Source: Acidobacteriota bacterium
Lineage (GTDB): Bacteria; Acidobacteriota; Terriglobia; Bryobacterales; Bryobacteraceae
Length of the DNA: 64,000 bases
Reading direction: 5' to 3'
Assembly: GCA_014584705.1 (NCBI GenBank)
Contig: JACTMJ010000005.1
Location: forward strand, 1-64,000
Part shown: in pieces, positions 27,029-36,368 of the stretch
Position numbering within the stretch: the stretch's first letter is position 1
Layout: each line of letters starts with the position of its first letter
The notes under the pieces: model-generated
Told to the model about the DNA's origin: nothing
The model's database searches: none
The model's input: the letters and a program-made list of their open reading frames with translations, nothing else
Program-made: the position numbers and the translations under genes

Positions 27029-27748
27029 ATGTCCAAGGTTAGATTTTTCTCTATTCTGTTGGCGGTTTTCGCATTGACACTTGTGGTTAGCGCGAGCCCC
27101 GTCGAATTTTGTACCGGGTCGACCGTGAACGGCTATGTATCCGGTACCAGCTGGACAACGGGTGGTATCTTGGTTTCGAGCGCACCTGGTGGCCCGGAAT
27201 GCAAGACGCAATCCTCCGTGATTCCAGGGGGTGATGTCTCCGGTCTCGGCGTAAGCGGAAAAACGAGCGGGGAAATTGACAATGGCGAGACGATAACGCT
27301 CGACTTTGGCGGAAGCGTGAACCTCGAGTCCTTCGAGATCATTGTGTTCTACAATGGTCCCGAATTTGGAGACCCGGCCGAGAAGGGCTATCTCGATGTT
27401 TGGTTCGCGAGCGGCGGTGGGCCGACGACGTACTATTTCGAGGCGGATCCAATTGTCAATACCGTGCTCACCACCGACTTGGGCGGTACCTACACCAACA
27501 TTTCGCCGATGACGGCGGACAATGCGGGCTGGTTCCGCTTCGATAACCCATTCGGCGCTCTGAACGTCACCAAGCTCAGATACACGGCCGAAAACAATCC
27601 GAATGGCACGAACAACTCGGATTACGCTCTCAAGAGCGTCACTTACGTAGCGGGTGCGACGGAAGACGTCCCCGAGCCCGCCACATTCGCGCTGATGGGC
27701 CTCGGCCTTCTGGCCGTCGGCGTCCTTCGGCGTCGCACAGCGGCATAA
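27029..27748 (+). CDS. secreted PEP-CTERM sorting-domain protein
   Basis: The 239-residue exported protein has a signal peptide (FFSILLAVFALTLVVSASP) and a C-terminal PEP-CTERM signal: VPEPATFALMGLGLLAVG followed by an RRR cluster. Such proteins are processed by an exosortase and anchored or released. The middle part is Gly/Asn/Thr-rich with DFGGSVNLESFEII, suggesting a beta-sandwich, but I cannot assign a function. A strong Shine-Dalgarno precedes the ATG at 27029. No exosortase gene is in the window. Confidence 0.88.
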   Translation: MSKVRFFSILLAVFALTLVVSASPVEFCTGSTVNGYVSGTSWTTGGILVSSAPGGPECKTQSSVIPGGDVSGLGVSGKTSGEIDNGETITLDFGGSVNLESFEIIVFYNGPEFGDPAEKGYLDVWFASGGGPTTYYFEADPIVNTVLTTDLGGTYTNISPMTADNAGWFRFDNPFGALNVTKLRYTAENNPNGTNNSDYALKSVTYVAGATEDVPEPATFALMGLGLLAVGVLRRRTAA

Positions 27749-27771
27749 CACGCTTCGGTTGCCGTGGAAAC

Positions 27772-27806
27772 ACGAGAGGCCCCCGCTCCTTGCGGGGGCC
27801 TCTCGT
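27772..27806. terminator. bidirectional intrinsic terminator
   Basis: ACGAGAGGCCCCCGC (27772-27786) and its perfect complement (27792-27806) form a 15-bp stem with a five-base loop, followed by TCGTTCT. It lies between the PEP-CTERM gene and the convergent aminotransferase gene and can serve both. Confidence 0.75.
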
Positions 27807-27861
27807 TCGTTCTAAGCCTGGATCTAACCGCGCAATCACGCCGGCGGCGACATTCCGGAGT

Positions 27862-29064
27862 CTAAACGGCGACTCTCTTTTGCGGCTTCAGCACCTGCTT
27901 AATGCCGCGAATGGCCTGCCGTGTGCGGTGTTCGTTCTCAATCAGGGCGAAGCGCACATGGTTCTCCCCCAGCGGTCCAAAACCGATACCGGGAGAAACG
28001 GCCGTGAGGGCATCGCTCATCAGCAGCTTGGCAAACTCGAGCGAACCCAGGTGCTCATACATCTCCGGAATCTTCGCCCAGAGAAACATGGACGCTTTCG
28101 GCGAATCCACATTCCAGCCCGCTTCCTGCAGGCCCTTCACCAGCACGTCCCGGCGTTTCCGATATGTTTCGCGAATTTCCGCCCGGTAGTCGCCGCACTC
28201 CCGCAAGCCGATGATCGAAGCAATCTGCAGCGGCTGGAAAATGCCGTAGTCGAGATAGCTCTTGATCCGCGAAAGCGCGTGAATCATCTTCGGATTGCCA
28301 AGGCAGAACGCCACTCGCCAGCCCGCCATATTGAAGCTCTTCGTCATCGAATAGATCTCGACCGCCACGTCCTTGGCGCCCTCCACCTCGAGAATGCTGG
28401 GCGGCTTGTAGCCGTCGAAATAGATGTCGGCGTAGGCAAAATCGTGTACCACCATCGCCCCGTGCTTATTGGCGAGCCAGACGAGGTGGCGGAAGAAGTT
28501 GAGATCCACGCAACTTCCCGTCGGATTGTGCGGGAACGAAACCAGCACCATCTTGGGTTTGGGTGAGATCGACTGGAAAGCATCCTCCAGTTGATTGAGA
28601 AACTCATCCGGATTTCCGACCGGCAGCATATAATTATGCCCTTCGGCCATCAGCACGCCGTACTGATGAATGGGATAGCAGGGGTTGGGGCTGATCACCA
28701 GATCGCCCGGCCCGATCACCGCGAACAGCAGGTGAGCCAGCGCGTCTTTCGCGCCCATCGTGACGATGGCTTCGCGTTCCGAATCGAGCGCCACCCCGTA
28801 CTCGCGCTTGTAGTGCGCGATGATCTCCTGGCGTAGCCGCGGAATGCCGCGCGACATCGAATAGCGGTGATTGCGCGAATTCTGAACTGCCTCGATTGCC
28901 TTCTGCACCACGGGTTCCGGGGACGCGCCATCGGGATTCCCCATCCCAAAGTCGACGACGTCCTGGCCGTCCGCCCGCAATTTCGCTTTCATCTCGTTGA
29001 TAACCGCGAATACATAAGGCGGCAACTTGCTGATTCGGTAAAATTCTCCGTCTGGCAGAGGCAT
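27862..29064 (-). CDS. alaC: alanine transaminase of the AlaC type
   Basis: The PLP-dependent fold-type I aminotransferase has 400 residues. Its N-terminus (RISKLPPYVFAVINEMK, DFGMGNPDG, YSMSRGIPRLR) and the PLP Lys motif YSMTKSFNMAGWRVAF are very close to what I recall of E. coli AlaC, as are KASMFLWAKIPE and VRFALIENEHRTRQAIRGIK. AlaC forms alanine from pyruvate and glutamate. A related glutamate/LL-diaminopimelate type specificity cannot be ruled out. The neighbours are unrelated. Confidence 0.9.
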   Translation of the reverse strand: MPLPDGEFYRISKLPPYVFAVINEMKAKLRADGQDVVDFGMGNPDGASPEPVVQKAIEAVQNSRNHRYSMSRGIPRLRQEIIAHYKREYGVALDSEREAIVTMGAKDALAHLLFAVIGPGDLVISPNPCYPIHQYGVLMAEGHNYMLPVGNPDEFLNQLEDAFQSISPKPKMVLVSFPHNPTGSCVDLNFFRHLVWLANKHGAMVVHDFAYADIYFDGYKPPSILEVEGAKDVAVEIYSMTKSFNMAGWRVAFCLGNPKMIHALSRIKSYLDYGIFQPLQIASIIGLRECGDYRAEIRETYRKRRDVLVKGLQEAGWNVDSPKASMFLWAKIPEMYEHLGSLEFAKLLMSDALTAVSPGIGFGPLGENHVRFALIENEHRTRQAIRGIKQVLKPQKRVAV

Positions 29065-29151
29065 ATAGATCCTTCCATTGTACGGGGTGGAGCGCGCCCT
29101 GGGCCATTCGACTTCATCGGCCGGCCCGGGCTCCGCGCAAGTCCACCCTTT

Positions 29152-29427
29152 CTATTTTGTGGGTTCAACGTAATCCGGCGGCCGGTCCACGTTGCCCTGG
29201 CCGAAGAAGTACTCCTCCATCTGCTGGATTAGAAATTCCTGCGCTTCGGGCGTTGCCAGATTCAGCCGGTATTCGTTCATGAGGATTTTCATGTACTCTT
29301 TCCACTGGTTCCAGCCTTCCTGGCTGACGTTTTCGTAGATTCGCTGGCCCAGAGGGTGCCCTTCAAACGGAACCTCCGCCAACCCGGGCAATTCCTTGCC
29401 CAACTTCACACATTTCACCGTGCGCAT
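29152..29427 (-). CDS. Fe(2+)-trafficking / oxidative damage protection protein (YggX-like)
   Basis: The 91-residue protein contains the YggX motifs VKCVKLGKELPGL, PFEGHPLGQRIYENVSQEGW and the WKEYMKILMNEYRLNL helix, ending near QQMEEYFFGQ. YggX protects Fe-S clusters from oxidation and binds iron. The start at 29427 gives the usual MRTVKC N-terminus with GGAG about ten bases upstream; the frame is open 18 codons further. The cysteine in VKCVKL is the one conserved in the family. It is divergent from the secreted hydrolase gene. Confidence 0.88.
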   Translation of the reverse strand: MRTVKCVKLGKELPGLAEVPFEGHPLGQRIYENVSQEGWNQWKEYMKILMNEYRLNLATPEAQEFLIQQMEEYFFGQGNVDRPPDYVEPTK

Positions 29428-29518
29428 TCCGATCGATTCTCCTTCCATGGGGCACTGAACGCCCCGCATCAGGCACGCCAACTTTCGAAGCGGCGCCTAT
29501 CCGCGTATAGTAACTGCT

Positions 29519-31279
29519 ATGCGGATTCTTTTTCTAGCTCTCCTTACGATGATCCCACTGATAGCCCAGGTTCCGCAGACCGACACCCGCAGTGGCAAAG
29601 TGACCGACACGGACACCCACTTCGTGGCCCGCACATATTCACGCCCGGAATGGGATGCCCGCCGTGTGGAATTGAAGCGGCGTATCCTCTTTGCCGCCGG
29701 TCTCGCGACCATGCCGGAGAAGACCGCTTTGAGACCCCAGTTCACTGGACGGCTGGAGGGCAGCGACTACACGGTGGAAAAAGTGCTGCTCGAAACCGCG
29801 CCGGGATTCTTCCTTGGCGGCAATCTCTATCGCCCCAAAGGCGTCGCGGGCAAGAGAGTACCCGCCATCGTGAATCCTCATGGCCACTGGACCTATGGCC
29901 GCCTGGAGAATCAACCGAATTTCTCCGCTCCCACCCTCGGGATCAACCTGGCCAAGCAAGGCTATGTCGTGTTTGCCTACGACATGGTTGGCTACAACGA
30001 TACCTCGCAGGTGGAGCACCGCTTTACCGGGAAGAGAGAGCAGCTATGGCAGTTCACTCCCCTCGGGCTACAGCTATGGAACTCCATCCGCGTCGTGGAT
30101 TTCCTCGAATCCCTTCCGGACGTGGATCCGAAGCGCATCGGAGTCACAGGCGCTTCGGGAGGAGCCACGCAAACCTTCTTTCTCGATGCGGTCGACGACC
30201 GGATTACGGCGGCGGCGCCGGTGAACATGGTCTCCCTGATCATGCAGGGCGGCTGTATCTGCGAGAATGCCCCGCATCTGCGGATCGGCACGAACACGGT
30301 GGAGATCGCTGCCCTTATGGCCCCCCGACCGATGCTCGTGGTGGCGGCTACCGGAGATTGGACCCGCAATGTGCCCAAAGAAGAGTTCCCCGCGCTCCAG
30401 AAAATCTACGCGCTCTACGACGCAACCGATAAGGTCGAGACCGTTCAGTTTGACGCCCCGCATAACTTCCACCAGCCCAGCCGCGAAGCGGTGTATAGCT
30501 TCTTTCGCAAAACGTTGCTTGGCATCCATGATGGCAAGGCCGTCAAAGAAGTGAACGTGACGGTACCTGATGCCCGCGATCTGCTGGTCCTGTGGAATGA
30601 GAAGATGCCCGCCCGCGCGAAGTCGTTTCAGGAACTGTTCGCGGCTTGGAGGCAACTGTCAGACCAACAGTCCGCGGCGGAGATGGATCTCAAGGTGCTT
30701 CGCGACCGCCTGGCAATGACGGTGGAAGCGCACCCGGTGGCCAACGTGCTTGCCGAGAAGGCCCAGGGTGGCGTCGTCCTCAGCCGTGGGGAAGGTGATC
30801 GCGTGCCAGTGCGCGTCCGACCCGGCGCTCCCTCCGATATGGCGACGGTGCTGGTGCACCGCGACGGCGCGGAGGCCGCGCTTGCCACCCAGGGAATTGC
30901 CGCACAGGGGACAGTTTATGCGCCGGACCTCTACCTCACCGGAAGCGCCAAAACGGAAGTGGTGCCTCGGCACGTTCATCACGCGACCTTCCACCCCACG
31001 GATGATGCGTATCGCGTGCAGGATATTCTCACCACCATTGCTTACGTCCGCTCGCAAGGTGCCCGCAAGATCCGGCTCCAGGCCGTCGGGGATGCCGCGC
31101 CGTGGGCCATTCTGGCCGCGGCGGTTTCCGAGACGCCCGTCGAACTCGTAGCGGAACCGCTCAGCGCCAACGCGCACTGGACCTACGACGATTGGCTGGC
31201 TGAGTACTGCTTCATTCCGGGATTGCAGAAGGTGGGGGGCATTCGCACGGCATTGCGTGTGATCTCGGCGAAGAAATAA
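29519..31279 (+). CDS. secreted alpha/beta hydrolase, esterase-like
   Basis: A 586-residue protein with a signal peptide (RILFLALLTMIPLIAQ) and an alpha/beta hydrolase core. That core includes GGNLYRPKG, VPAIVNPHGHW, GYVVFAYDMVGYND, the nucleophile elbow GVTGASGGATQTF (Ser) and a C-terminal His in FDAPHNFHQPSREAVYSFF. It resembles the acetyl-xylan-esterase/prolyl-oligopeptidase-like group annotated as acetylxylan esterases in Acidobacteriota. The C-terminal 200 residues form an extra domain with no recognised motif. Its substrate is unknown, possibly plant polysaccharide esters. Confidence 0.8.
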   Translation: MRILFLALLTMIPLIAQVPQTDTRSGKVTDTDTHFVARTYSRPEWDARRVELKRRILFAAGLATMPEKTALRPQFTGRLEGSDYTVEKVLLETAPGFFLGGNLYRPKGVAGKRVPAIVNPHGHWTYGRLENQPNFSAPTLGINLAKQGYVVFAYDMVGYNDTSQVEHRFTGKREQLWQFTPLGLQLWNSIRVVDFLESLPDVDPKRIGVTGASGGATQTFFLDAVDDRITAAAPVNMVSLIMQGGCICENAPHLRIGTNTVEIAALMAPRPMLVVAATGDWTRNVPKEEFPALQKIYALYDATDKVETVQFDAPHNFHQPSREAVYSFFRKTLLGIHDGKAVKEVNVTVPDARDLLVLWNEKMPARAKSFQELFAAWRQLSDQQSAAEMDLKVLRDRLAMTVEAHPVANVLAEKAQGGVVLSRGEGDRVPVRVRPGAPSDMATVLVHRDGAEAALATQGIAAQGTVYAPDLYLTGSAKTEVVPRHVHHATFHPTDDAYRVQDILTTIAYVRSQGARKIRLQAVGDAAPWAILAAAVSETPVELVAEPLSANAHWTYDDWLAEYCFIPGLQKVGGIRTALRVISAKK

Positions 31280-31302
31280 CCGCGCAGGCCGCGTCATTCG
31301 CA

Positions 31303-32121
31303 TCAGTTCATTTGCGATCGAAGCACGCGGGCCACTTGCAGCTGGTGCTCGATCTCGCCCTTGTTGTCGGCCTCCGGCCGCAGCCGCAGATACTGCTGCA
31401 GGTCTCTCTCCGCGCTTGCGTGCATGTGCAGGTTCATTTTCACCATCGCGCGAGAGAACAGTTCGTCCGCATCACCGGGAGCGGCAATCAGCAGCAGATC
31501 GAGCACGGCGAGCAACTTCCGGTTCGCCCGGCGGGTGAGGTAGATGCCGCGCAGATTGCTCAGCATCCGAATCAGGATGCTGCGAGGTCCCACCGGTTCC
31601 AGCAACCCCGGGCGGTCCGAGTAGTCGATACCGGTCAACTCCCGGCCCATCCGCAAGCAGTCGTCTTTGGTCATCAGCCGGCCACGGTTGAAGACGTCCA
31701 CATAGCAACGAAAGACGCCGTCCCGGACTTCCGCCAGAAAATGTCCGGGGAAGTTGATTCCCCGCACGTCCCGCCCGATCCTTCGTGCCAGTTCCAGGTA
31801 GAGCACCGCCAGAGTGATCGGGATTCCCGTGCGGCGGTCGATCACCTCGTTCAGACAACTGTTCAGCGGGCTGTAGTAGTCGCTGGTATTACCGTGAATG
31901 CCGAGGCGGTCAAAGAAAAAACTGTGGAACTCGTGGACAAAACTCTCTCCGCGAAACCGGTCAATCGCTTCATCACGCAATTCCACGGCCCAGCCATCAA
32001 CGACATTCAGGTAGCTGCCGCAATCGAGGCCGGGATACTCAATGCGAGCCATCTCCAGGGCGGCGAGATCGAGTGATGCCAGGCTCCCGGGGTCTTGGAG
32101 GATGTTGTGAAGCGCTTGCAC
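31303..32121 (-). CDS. SirB1-family protein (transglutaminase-like fold with C-terminal TPR-like helices)
   Basis: The 272-residue protein has the SirB1 N-terminal domain with LNEVIDRRTGIPITLAVLYL and FPGHFLAEV and, after about residue 160, a helical region (ELFSRAMVKMNLH, AERDLQQYLRLRPEADNK) that looks like a TPR. The RxGxPITLA/FPGHFLxR signature is family-typical. The physiological role is unknown. Its stop is 23 bases from the convergent hydrolase stop. Confidence 0.8.
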   Translation of the reverse strand: MQALHNILQDPGSLASLDLAALEMARIEYPGLDCGSYLNVVDGWAVELRDEAIDRFRGESFVHEFHSFFFDRLGIHGNTSDYYSPLNSCLNEVIDRRTGIPITLAVLYLELARRIGRDVRGINFPGHFLAEVRDGVFRCYVDVFNRGRLMTKDDCLRMGRELTGIDYSDRPGLLEPVGPRSILIRMLSNLRGIYLTRRANRKLLAVLDLLLIAAPGDADELFSRAMVKMNLHMHASAERDLQQYLRLRPEADNKGEIEHQLQVARVLRSQMN

Positions 32122-32256
32122 GAATCGCCTTCGAGGTAAGCCTCGCCGGCACGACAGCCAGCGTTGCCGCGGCCCTTGCGAACTGGCGGCGTCAGGAGGC
32201 TCTGCTACCGTTATACTCCCGGCGGCACTTCTTCGCAGGGCCGCGAGCGAGAATCA

Positions 32257-33756
32257 TCAGTCAGACACCAGATATTCCACGGGAGCAAAGTCATCGGTGA
32301 GCAGAAGCCCTCCGGTTTTCGTCAGTTCCTGCCGTCGTGCGGATCGCAGCCTTGATCCGTCACTCCAGGCCGCTTCCTGAATAACGATTGGCGTGCGGCT
32401 CGCCAGCAGCACGAGGTTCTGCACTCGACTTCCTTTTTGCTCAGGGTGAACGACAAACACTTCCAGCGCGGGCAGCGCTTCCGAGAAGGTGTGTAACACG
32501 GACGGGGCCAGGCCGGATTCGGCCGTATCCGCTCGCGCAATGAAGTTCAATGCCACAATTCCCTCGGGAGAAAGCAACCGCTCCAGACTTCGTACAAACT
32601 CCACCGTCAACAGTTGGAACGGTGGCACTCGGGTCTGGAAGGCATCAAGGAAAATGGCGTCGTAGACGCCGCGTGATTGCCGGGCGACGCGGTTCACAAA
32701 TGTACGCCCGTCTTCGTGAAAGATGCGCAGTTGAGGAGATTCTCTAAGGCCGAAGTATTGCCTCGCGATTCCGGTCATGGCTGGATCAATCTCCACGACG
32801 TCAATCGAGAGATCCGGCATCTCGCGCAGAAGGTGCATCGGATACACAAACCCCGCCGCGCCGATCATCAATACCCGCCGTAAGGGGCGGCCGGTGAATC
32901 GCGCCAGGTCAAAATAGCGGAGATATTCACTCAGCAACTCGTCGCTATCGAGGTAGATCGCGGACTGTGTATTCGCTTCCTCCGACATCAGCATGCGGAC
33001 CGGTCGTGCGTTCTCCGGGTCCTGGGCGTCGATCACTTGCAACCGTTGGTACGCCGTATCGAGATCGTGGAATCCGGATGCGGCTTGCAACCTCGTTTCG
33101 AACTCAGCCATGCTTCCCGCCAGCAGGAGAAACACGGCGGCGGCCACGCGCTGCCCCACCCGGAACTCACTGGCGGCGACGAATGAAAGCGCCAGCAGCA
33201 GGACGGCGATCGCATAGAGAATCCGGGAACTCCCCATCCACGAGAGCAGGAAGTATCCGCAGAGAAAGGTGCCGAGAATGCTTCCCGCCGTCGAAATCGC
33301 ATAGAGCCTGCCTACCTGCGCGCCGGAGCTTTCGATGGTCGTCAGCTTGAGGCGGACGACGTAAGGCGTCACCATTCCTAGCAGGACGCTCGCGGGCGCG
33401 AACAGCAGAAGGGTGGTGGCGAGGGCGCTGAGCCGCAATTCAAACGACATTTCCTGTAGCCAGGTGAGAAACGTGTGCTGGCTCACAGCGGTAAACGCAA
33501 CGCCGAGACAGGCCAGGAACAGGATGGCGGCCAGCCGCGTGTAACTGGGGTTCCGGTCGGCCAGCCGGCCTCCCCACCAATAGCCCGCGCTCAGGCTCGC
33601 CATGATGACGCCAATGAGTGTCGTCCAAACGAAGATCGATGTGCCGAGGAACGGGGCCATCACGCGAGAGCCGGTGATTTCAAGTACCATCACGGCGGCA
33701 CCGCTCAGGAACGCGATCGTCTCAAGGCGTCCCACCGGGCTCACGGTCTGGCTCAT
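32257..33756 (-). CDS. membrane-embedded spermidine synthase-like protein
   Basis: The 499-residue protein has an N-terminal membrane half with about seven hydrophobic segments (residues about 10-215; for example LRLSALATTLLLFAPASVLL). The cytoplasmic half is a spermidine-synthase-like Rossmann domain with VLMIGAAGFVYPMHLL, IDVVEIDPAMTG and AIFLDAFQ. Such fused proteins are common in Acidobacteriota and mostly uncharacterised. The canonical GGG-D nucleotide loop is changed to GAAGFVY. It follows the KASIII-like gene by 22 bases and may be part of that transcription unit. Confidence 0.8.
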   Translation of the reverse strand: MSQTVSPVGRLETIAFLSGAAVMVLEITGSRVMAPFLGTSIFVWTTLIGVIMASLSAGYWWGGRLADRNPSYTRLAAILFLACLGVAFTAVSQHTFLTWLQEMSFELRLSALATTLLLFAPASVLLGMVTPYVVRLKLTTIESSGAQVGRLYAISTAGSILGTFLCGYFLLSWMGSSRILYAIAVLLLALSFVAASEFRVGQRVAAAVFLLLAGSMAEFETRLQAASGFHDLDTAYQRLQVIDAQDPENARPVRMLMSEEANTQSAIYLDSDELLSEYLRYFDLARFTGRPLRRVLMIGAAGFVYPMHLLREMPDLSIDVVEIDPAMTGIARQYFGLRESPQLRIFHEDGRTFVNRVARQSRGVYDAIFLDAFQTRVPPFQLLTVEFVRSLERLLSPEGIVALNFIARADTAESGLAPSVLHTFSEALPALEVFVVHPEQKGSRVQNLVLLASRTPIVIQEAAWSDGSRLRSARRQELTKTGGLLLTDDFAPVEYLVSD

Positions 33757-33778
33757 GTGCGTATTCTATCGGCCTCGG

Positions 33779-34711
33779 TCAGGTTCCCCGCAAAAGCATC
33801 GCGCCCCATTGGAAGCCGGCCCCGAACACGGTGAAAACGGCATGCTCGTTCTTTCGAATGCCGGAAGTCTGGAGCCACTCGCTGGCGGCAATCAGCAGGG
33901 AGGCGCTCGATGTGTTCCCGTAGCGGGCGATGTTGGCGAAAAAGCGCTCGCTGTCGACTCCGAGGGCGCTGGCAACCTTGGCGATCAGGTTGAGATTCGC
34001 CTGGTGCATCACGAAACTCGCAACATCGGATGGCTTGAGATGATTGCGTGAGAGCAGATCTTCGATGCTGCGCGGGACCTTCCGCGAGGCTTGCAGGATA
34101 ACCGTACGCCCGTTCATGCCGAGGGGCGCACCAAACGGGAGTTGGAGATCGTTGGCGAACTTGCCGTCCGCGGCGATCAGCGAATCCACCATTTCGAGCG
34201 GCCCTGGTTCTTCGCTCACCAGACAGGCACCCGCACCGTCGCCGAAGAGCATGGAGACTCCGCGTTCCACCGGTTCCATCATGGCGATGGTGGACATCTT
34301 CTCGCTTGCTACGACGAGCACTCGCTGATAACGCCGCACCAGATCGCGGGCAAGATCAAGCGCCACCAGCGCGCCCGCGCTTGCCAGCGGCAAATCGAGC
34401 ACCGGAATCTCCGCGCAGCCCAGGGCGTGCGAGATCTCAAAGCCCGGGCCGGGGAAGCGCCGCTCCGCCGAACCGGACGAGCAAATCAGATAGCCAACGT
34501 CGCCCGGTTCTACTCCGGCGGCGCTCAGGCAATTCCGCGCCGCATTTGCTCCCATCGAGGCGACCGTATCCTCCTCGCCGCCAAACCGCCGCTCTTCAAT
34601 ACCGGAGACGGACCGAATCCATTCCGGCTCGCACCCGAGAACGGCACTCATTTCGGCATTCGATACTACGCGCTCGGGGAGCCAATAGCCAAAACTATTC
34701 AGGGAAGGCAA
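33779..34711 (-). CDS. KASIII/FabH-like acyltransferase with Ser in place of the catalytic Cys
   Basis: The 310-residue thiolase-fold protein has FabH features: GIEERRF, ICSSGSAERRFPGPG, the MLFGDGAGACLV segment, His236 in VMHQANLNLIAKVA and Asn266 in RYGNTSSASL. The catalytic Cys position (E. coli Cys112) reads LDLPLASAGA with Ser111 encoded AGC. A Ser nucleophile is known in DpsC-type KASIII homologues, which act as acyltransferases rather than condensing enzymes. The TTG start at 34711 is three bases from the ACP stop, implying coupling. Role proposed: moving an acyl group to or from the neighbouring ACP. Confidence 0.85.
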   Translation of the reverse strand: MPSLNSFGYWLPERVVSNAEMSAVLGCEPEWIRSVSGIEERRFGGEEDTVASMGANAARNCLSAAGVEPGDVGYLICSSGSAERRFPGPGFEISHALGCAEIPVLDLPLASAGALVALDLARDLVRRYQRVLVVASEKMSTIAMMEPVERGVSMLFGDGAGACLVSEEPGPLEMVDSLIAADGKFANDLQLPFGAPLGMNGRTVILQASRKVPRSIEDLLSRNHLKPSDVASFVMHQANLNLIAKVASALGVDSERFFANIARYGNTSSASLLIAASEWLQTSGIRKNEHAVFTVFGAGFQWGAMLLRGT

Positions 34712-34714
34712 AGA

Positions 34715-34951
34715 TCAACCACGCTGATCCAGGTAGGATTCTATCCGTTCAATGCTGTCAAACTTTCGCGGATTGAGATCGGAATCGGGAATCCGAATGG
34801 AGAAAGCTTCTTCGAGCTCGGCCACCAAGTCCGGAAGCGCGAAGGAATCGAGGTAGCCCGATTCGAACAGCGATTCGTCCGGCGATGGCGTCTCACTCTT
34901 CTTGGTGACCTTGTTGATCAGGCTGAGAATCTTCTGTTGCCGGTCGGTCAT
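34715..34951 (-). CDS. acyl carrier protein
   Basis: The 78-residue acidic helical protein has the phosphopantetheine attachment motif GYLDSFALPDLV (Ser36), followed by AELEEAFSIRIPDSDL and a C-terminal RIESYL helix. The start at 34951 lies inside the preceding SGNH gene (59-bp overlap in another frame). LDSF rather than the AcpP motif GADSLD indicates a specialised carrier, resembling DltC-like or D-alanyl carrier proteins in this respect. It is placed directly before the KASIII-like gene. Confidence 0.85.
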   Translation of the reverse strand: MTDRQQKILSLINKVTKKSETPSPDESLFESGYLDSFALPDLVAELEEAFSIRIPDSDLNPRKFDSIERIESYLDQRG

Positions 34952-36368
34952 ATTGGCTGGAAGCGCTCCAATCGTTCCGCAATGTCTTGAACTCATTGTA
35001 CTGGACCATGAGGTCCTGATACAGTACATCGCCCAGGCGGCGATAGCCGTCAGCGGAAAAATGAACGTAATCGCGGGCGGCCAGCCCGGCGTGCACCCAA
35101 TCGCGGATGGAGCCGTCGCCGCCCATGCGTGATTGCGTATCCCAGTACGCAGCCCGGTTCGCCTTTGCCGCATCCCGTTGCGCGCGAACCACGACCTCCA
35201 TTCGTGGAGCCGGTTTCCATCCGCCACGGCGCTGATACCAGAGGCGATCCGGTGGCCCCACTACCAGTACCGAAGCGGTGGGCGAGGCGGTACGGATCTT
35301 CTTGAGCAGTCCGTCGAACTCCTCGTAGTACTTCTCGTATGTCCACGCCAATTGGCCCGCTTCGTTGCTGCCGTAGGCCACGACGATTAACGCGGGGTCC
35401 CGGCGGGCCAGAAAGTGCTGAAACAAAGGAAGATTCCAGCGCGCGCTGATTGAGGCGTTCGCGCCGGAGATGCCGAGGGGTTCATAGGTAACGCCCAGCG
35501 GTTCCTCGCTCACCCAACCATAAAGTTTCACGGGTGCGGAACTGGTGGTGACAATCTTGAAGACGTGCATTCCCTCGGTTGTCGAGAATTGCAGAATGCC
35601 GGGCCCCAGTTCACCGTCGGTGGATTGCTCCGCCACCAGTTCCTCATTGTCGTAAAGCCGGAAGGAACCTCCGCCGGGTTGCCGCAGATACTGGACCTCA
35701 AGAGCGCTCGTAGAGGTTTCGAGCGTAATCCATGCGCCGGGGCGAGCGGTATGGACGCTAACGCCTCCCAGGCCTTGAAACTCGTCGCCGCGCTGGCTGG
35801 GATTGCCCACCAGGCCCTCACTGCTCCATCCGGGGCTGGCCGCAGTCGTCACGTCGAAACGCTTGTAGCCCACCCAGGGCTTGCCCGCGTGGATGAAGCC
35901 GCTCCCGCCATTTCCGAATCTGGATTGCAGCGCATCCCGAATGGCGCTGGTCCAGTAATGGGCGGCCGTGTGGGAGTCCCCGAACTGCAACACGCGAACC
36001 GGACCTGGTTGCAGGTGATTTTCCTGCCGGTATAGCTGCTCAAAGAAAGGAACCAGTGCTCCGGGCTGCTCAAGGTAGGCGTTCGTGGGCTCCCCAATTT
36101 CCTCGGCGACCTTCACCGTCGCGGCAGCTTTCGCGCGAGCGGCAGCGGCCAATGCGGCGGCGCTCGGGCGTCGCTTTCGGGTAACGCGCGCCTTGCGCTT
36201 CTTCCGGGTGACGGGTTTCTTTGCCACCGTTCGTTTCTTTGCAGTTGCTGCAAATATCGGGGAAGCGGCGGTCAAAATGCTCGGCGGGATCGGCGGAAAT
36301 GGAAACGCCGCGGCGGGCAGCACGCCAAGCAACAGCATGGCGACTACCGGAATGAGCAGCATTCTCAA
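34893..36368 (-). CDS. exported SGNH/GDSL hydrolase-like protein (1)
   Basis: The 491-residue protein has an N-terminal signal or anchor (MLLIPVVAMLLLGVLPAAA) and an unusual Lys/Arg-rich stretch at about 44-67 (KKRTVAKKPVTRKKRKARVT). The SGNH domain has block I VLQFGDSHTAAHYW (Ser132), block III YGSNEAGQLAW and block V DYVHFSADGYRRLG. Inserted between them is a jelly-roll-like segment. AlgJ/AlgX-type and DltD-type proteins have the same extracytoplasmic position next to an MBOAT. It starts with an ATGA overlap with the upstream SGNH gene. Confidence 0.85.
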   Translation of the reverse strand: MRMLLIPVVAMLLLGVLPAAAFPFPPIPPSILTAASPIFAATAKKRTVAKKPVTRKKRKARVTRKRRPSAAALAAAARAKAAATVKVAEEIGEPTNAYLEQPGALVPFFEQLYRQENHLQPGPVRVLQFGDSHTAAHYWTSAIRDALQSRFGNGGSGFIHAGKPWVGYKRFDVTTAASPGWSSEGLVGNPSQRGDEFQGLGGVSVHTARPGAWITLETSTSALEVQYLRQPGGGSFRLYDNEELVAEQSTDGELGPGILQFSTTEGMHVFKIVTTSSAPVKLYGWVSEEPLGVTYEPLGISGANASISARWNLPLFQHFLARRDPALIVVAYGSNEAGQLAWTYEKYYEEFDGLLKKIRTASPTASVLVVGPPDRLWYQRRGGWKPAPRMEVVVRAQRDAAKANRAAYWDTQSRMGGDGSIRDWVHAGLAARDYVHFSADGYRRLGDVLYQDLMVQYNEFKTLRNDWSASSQYDRPATEDSQPDQQGHQEE

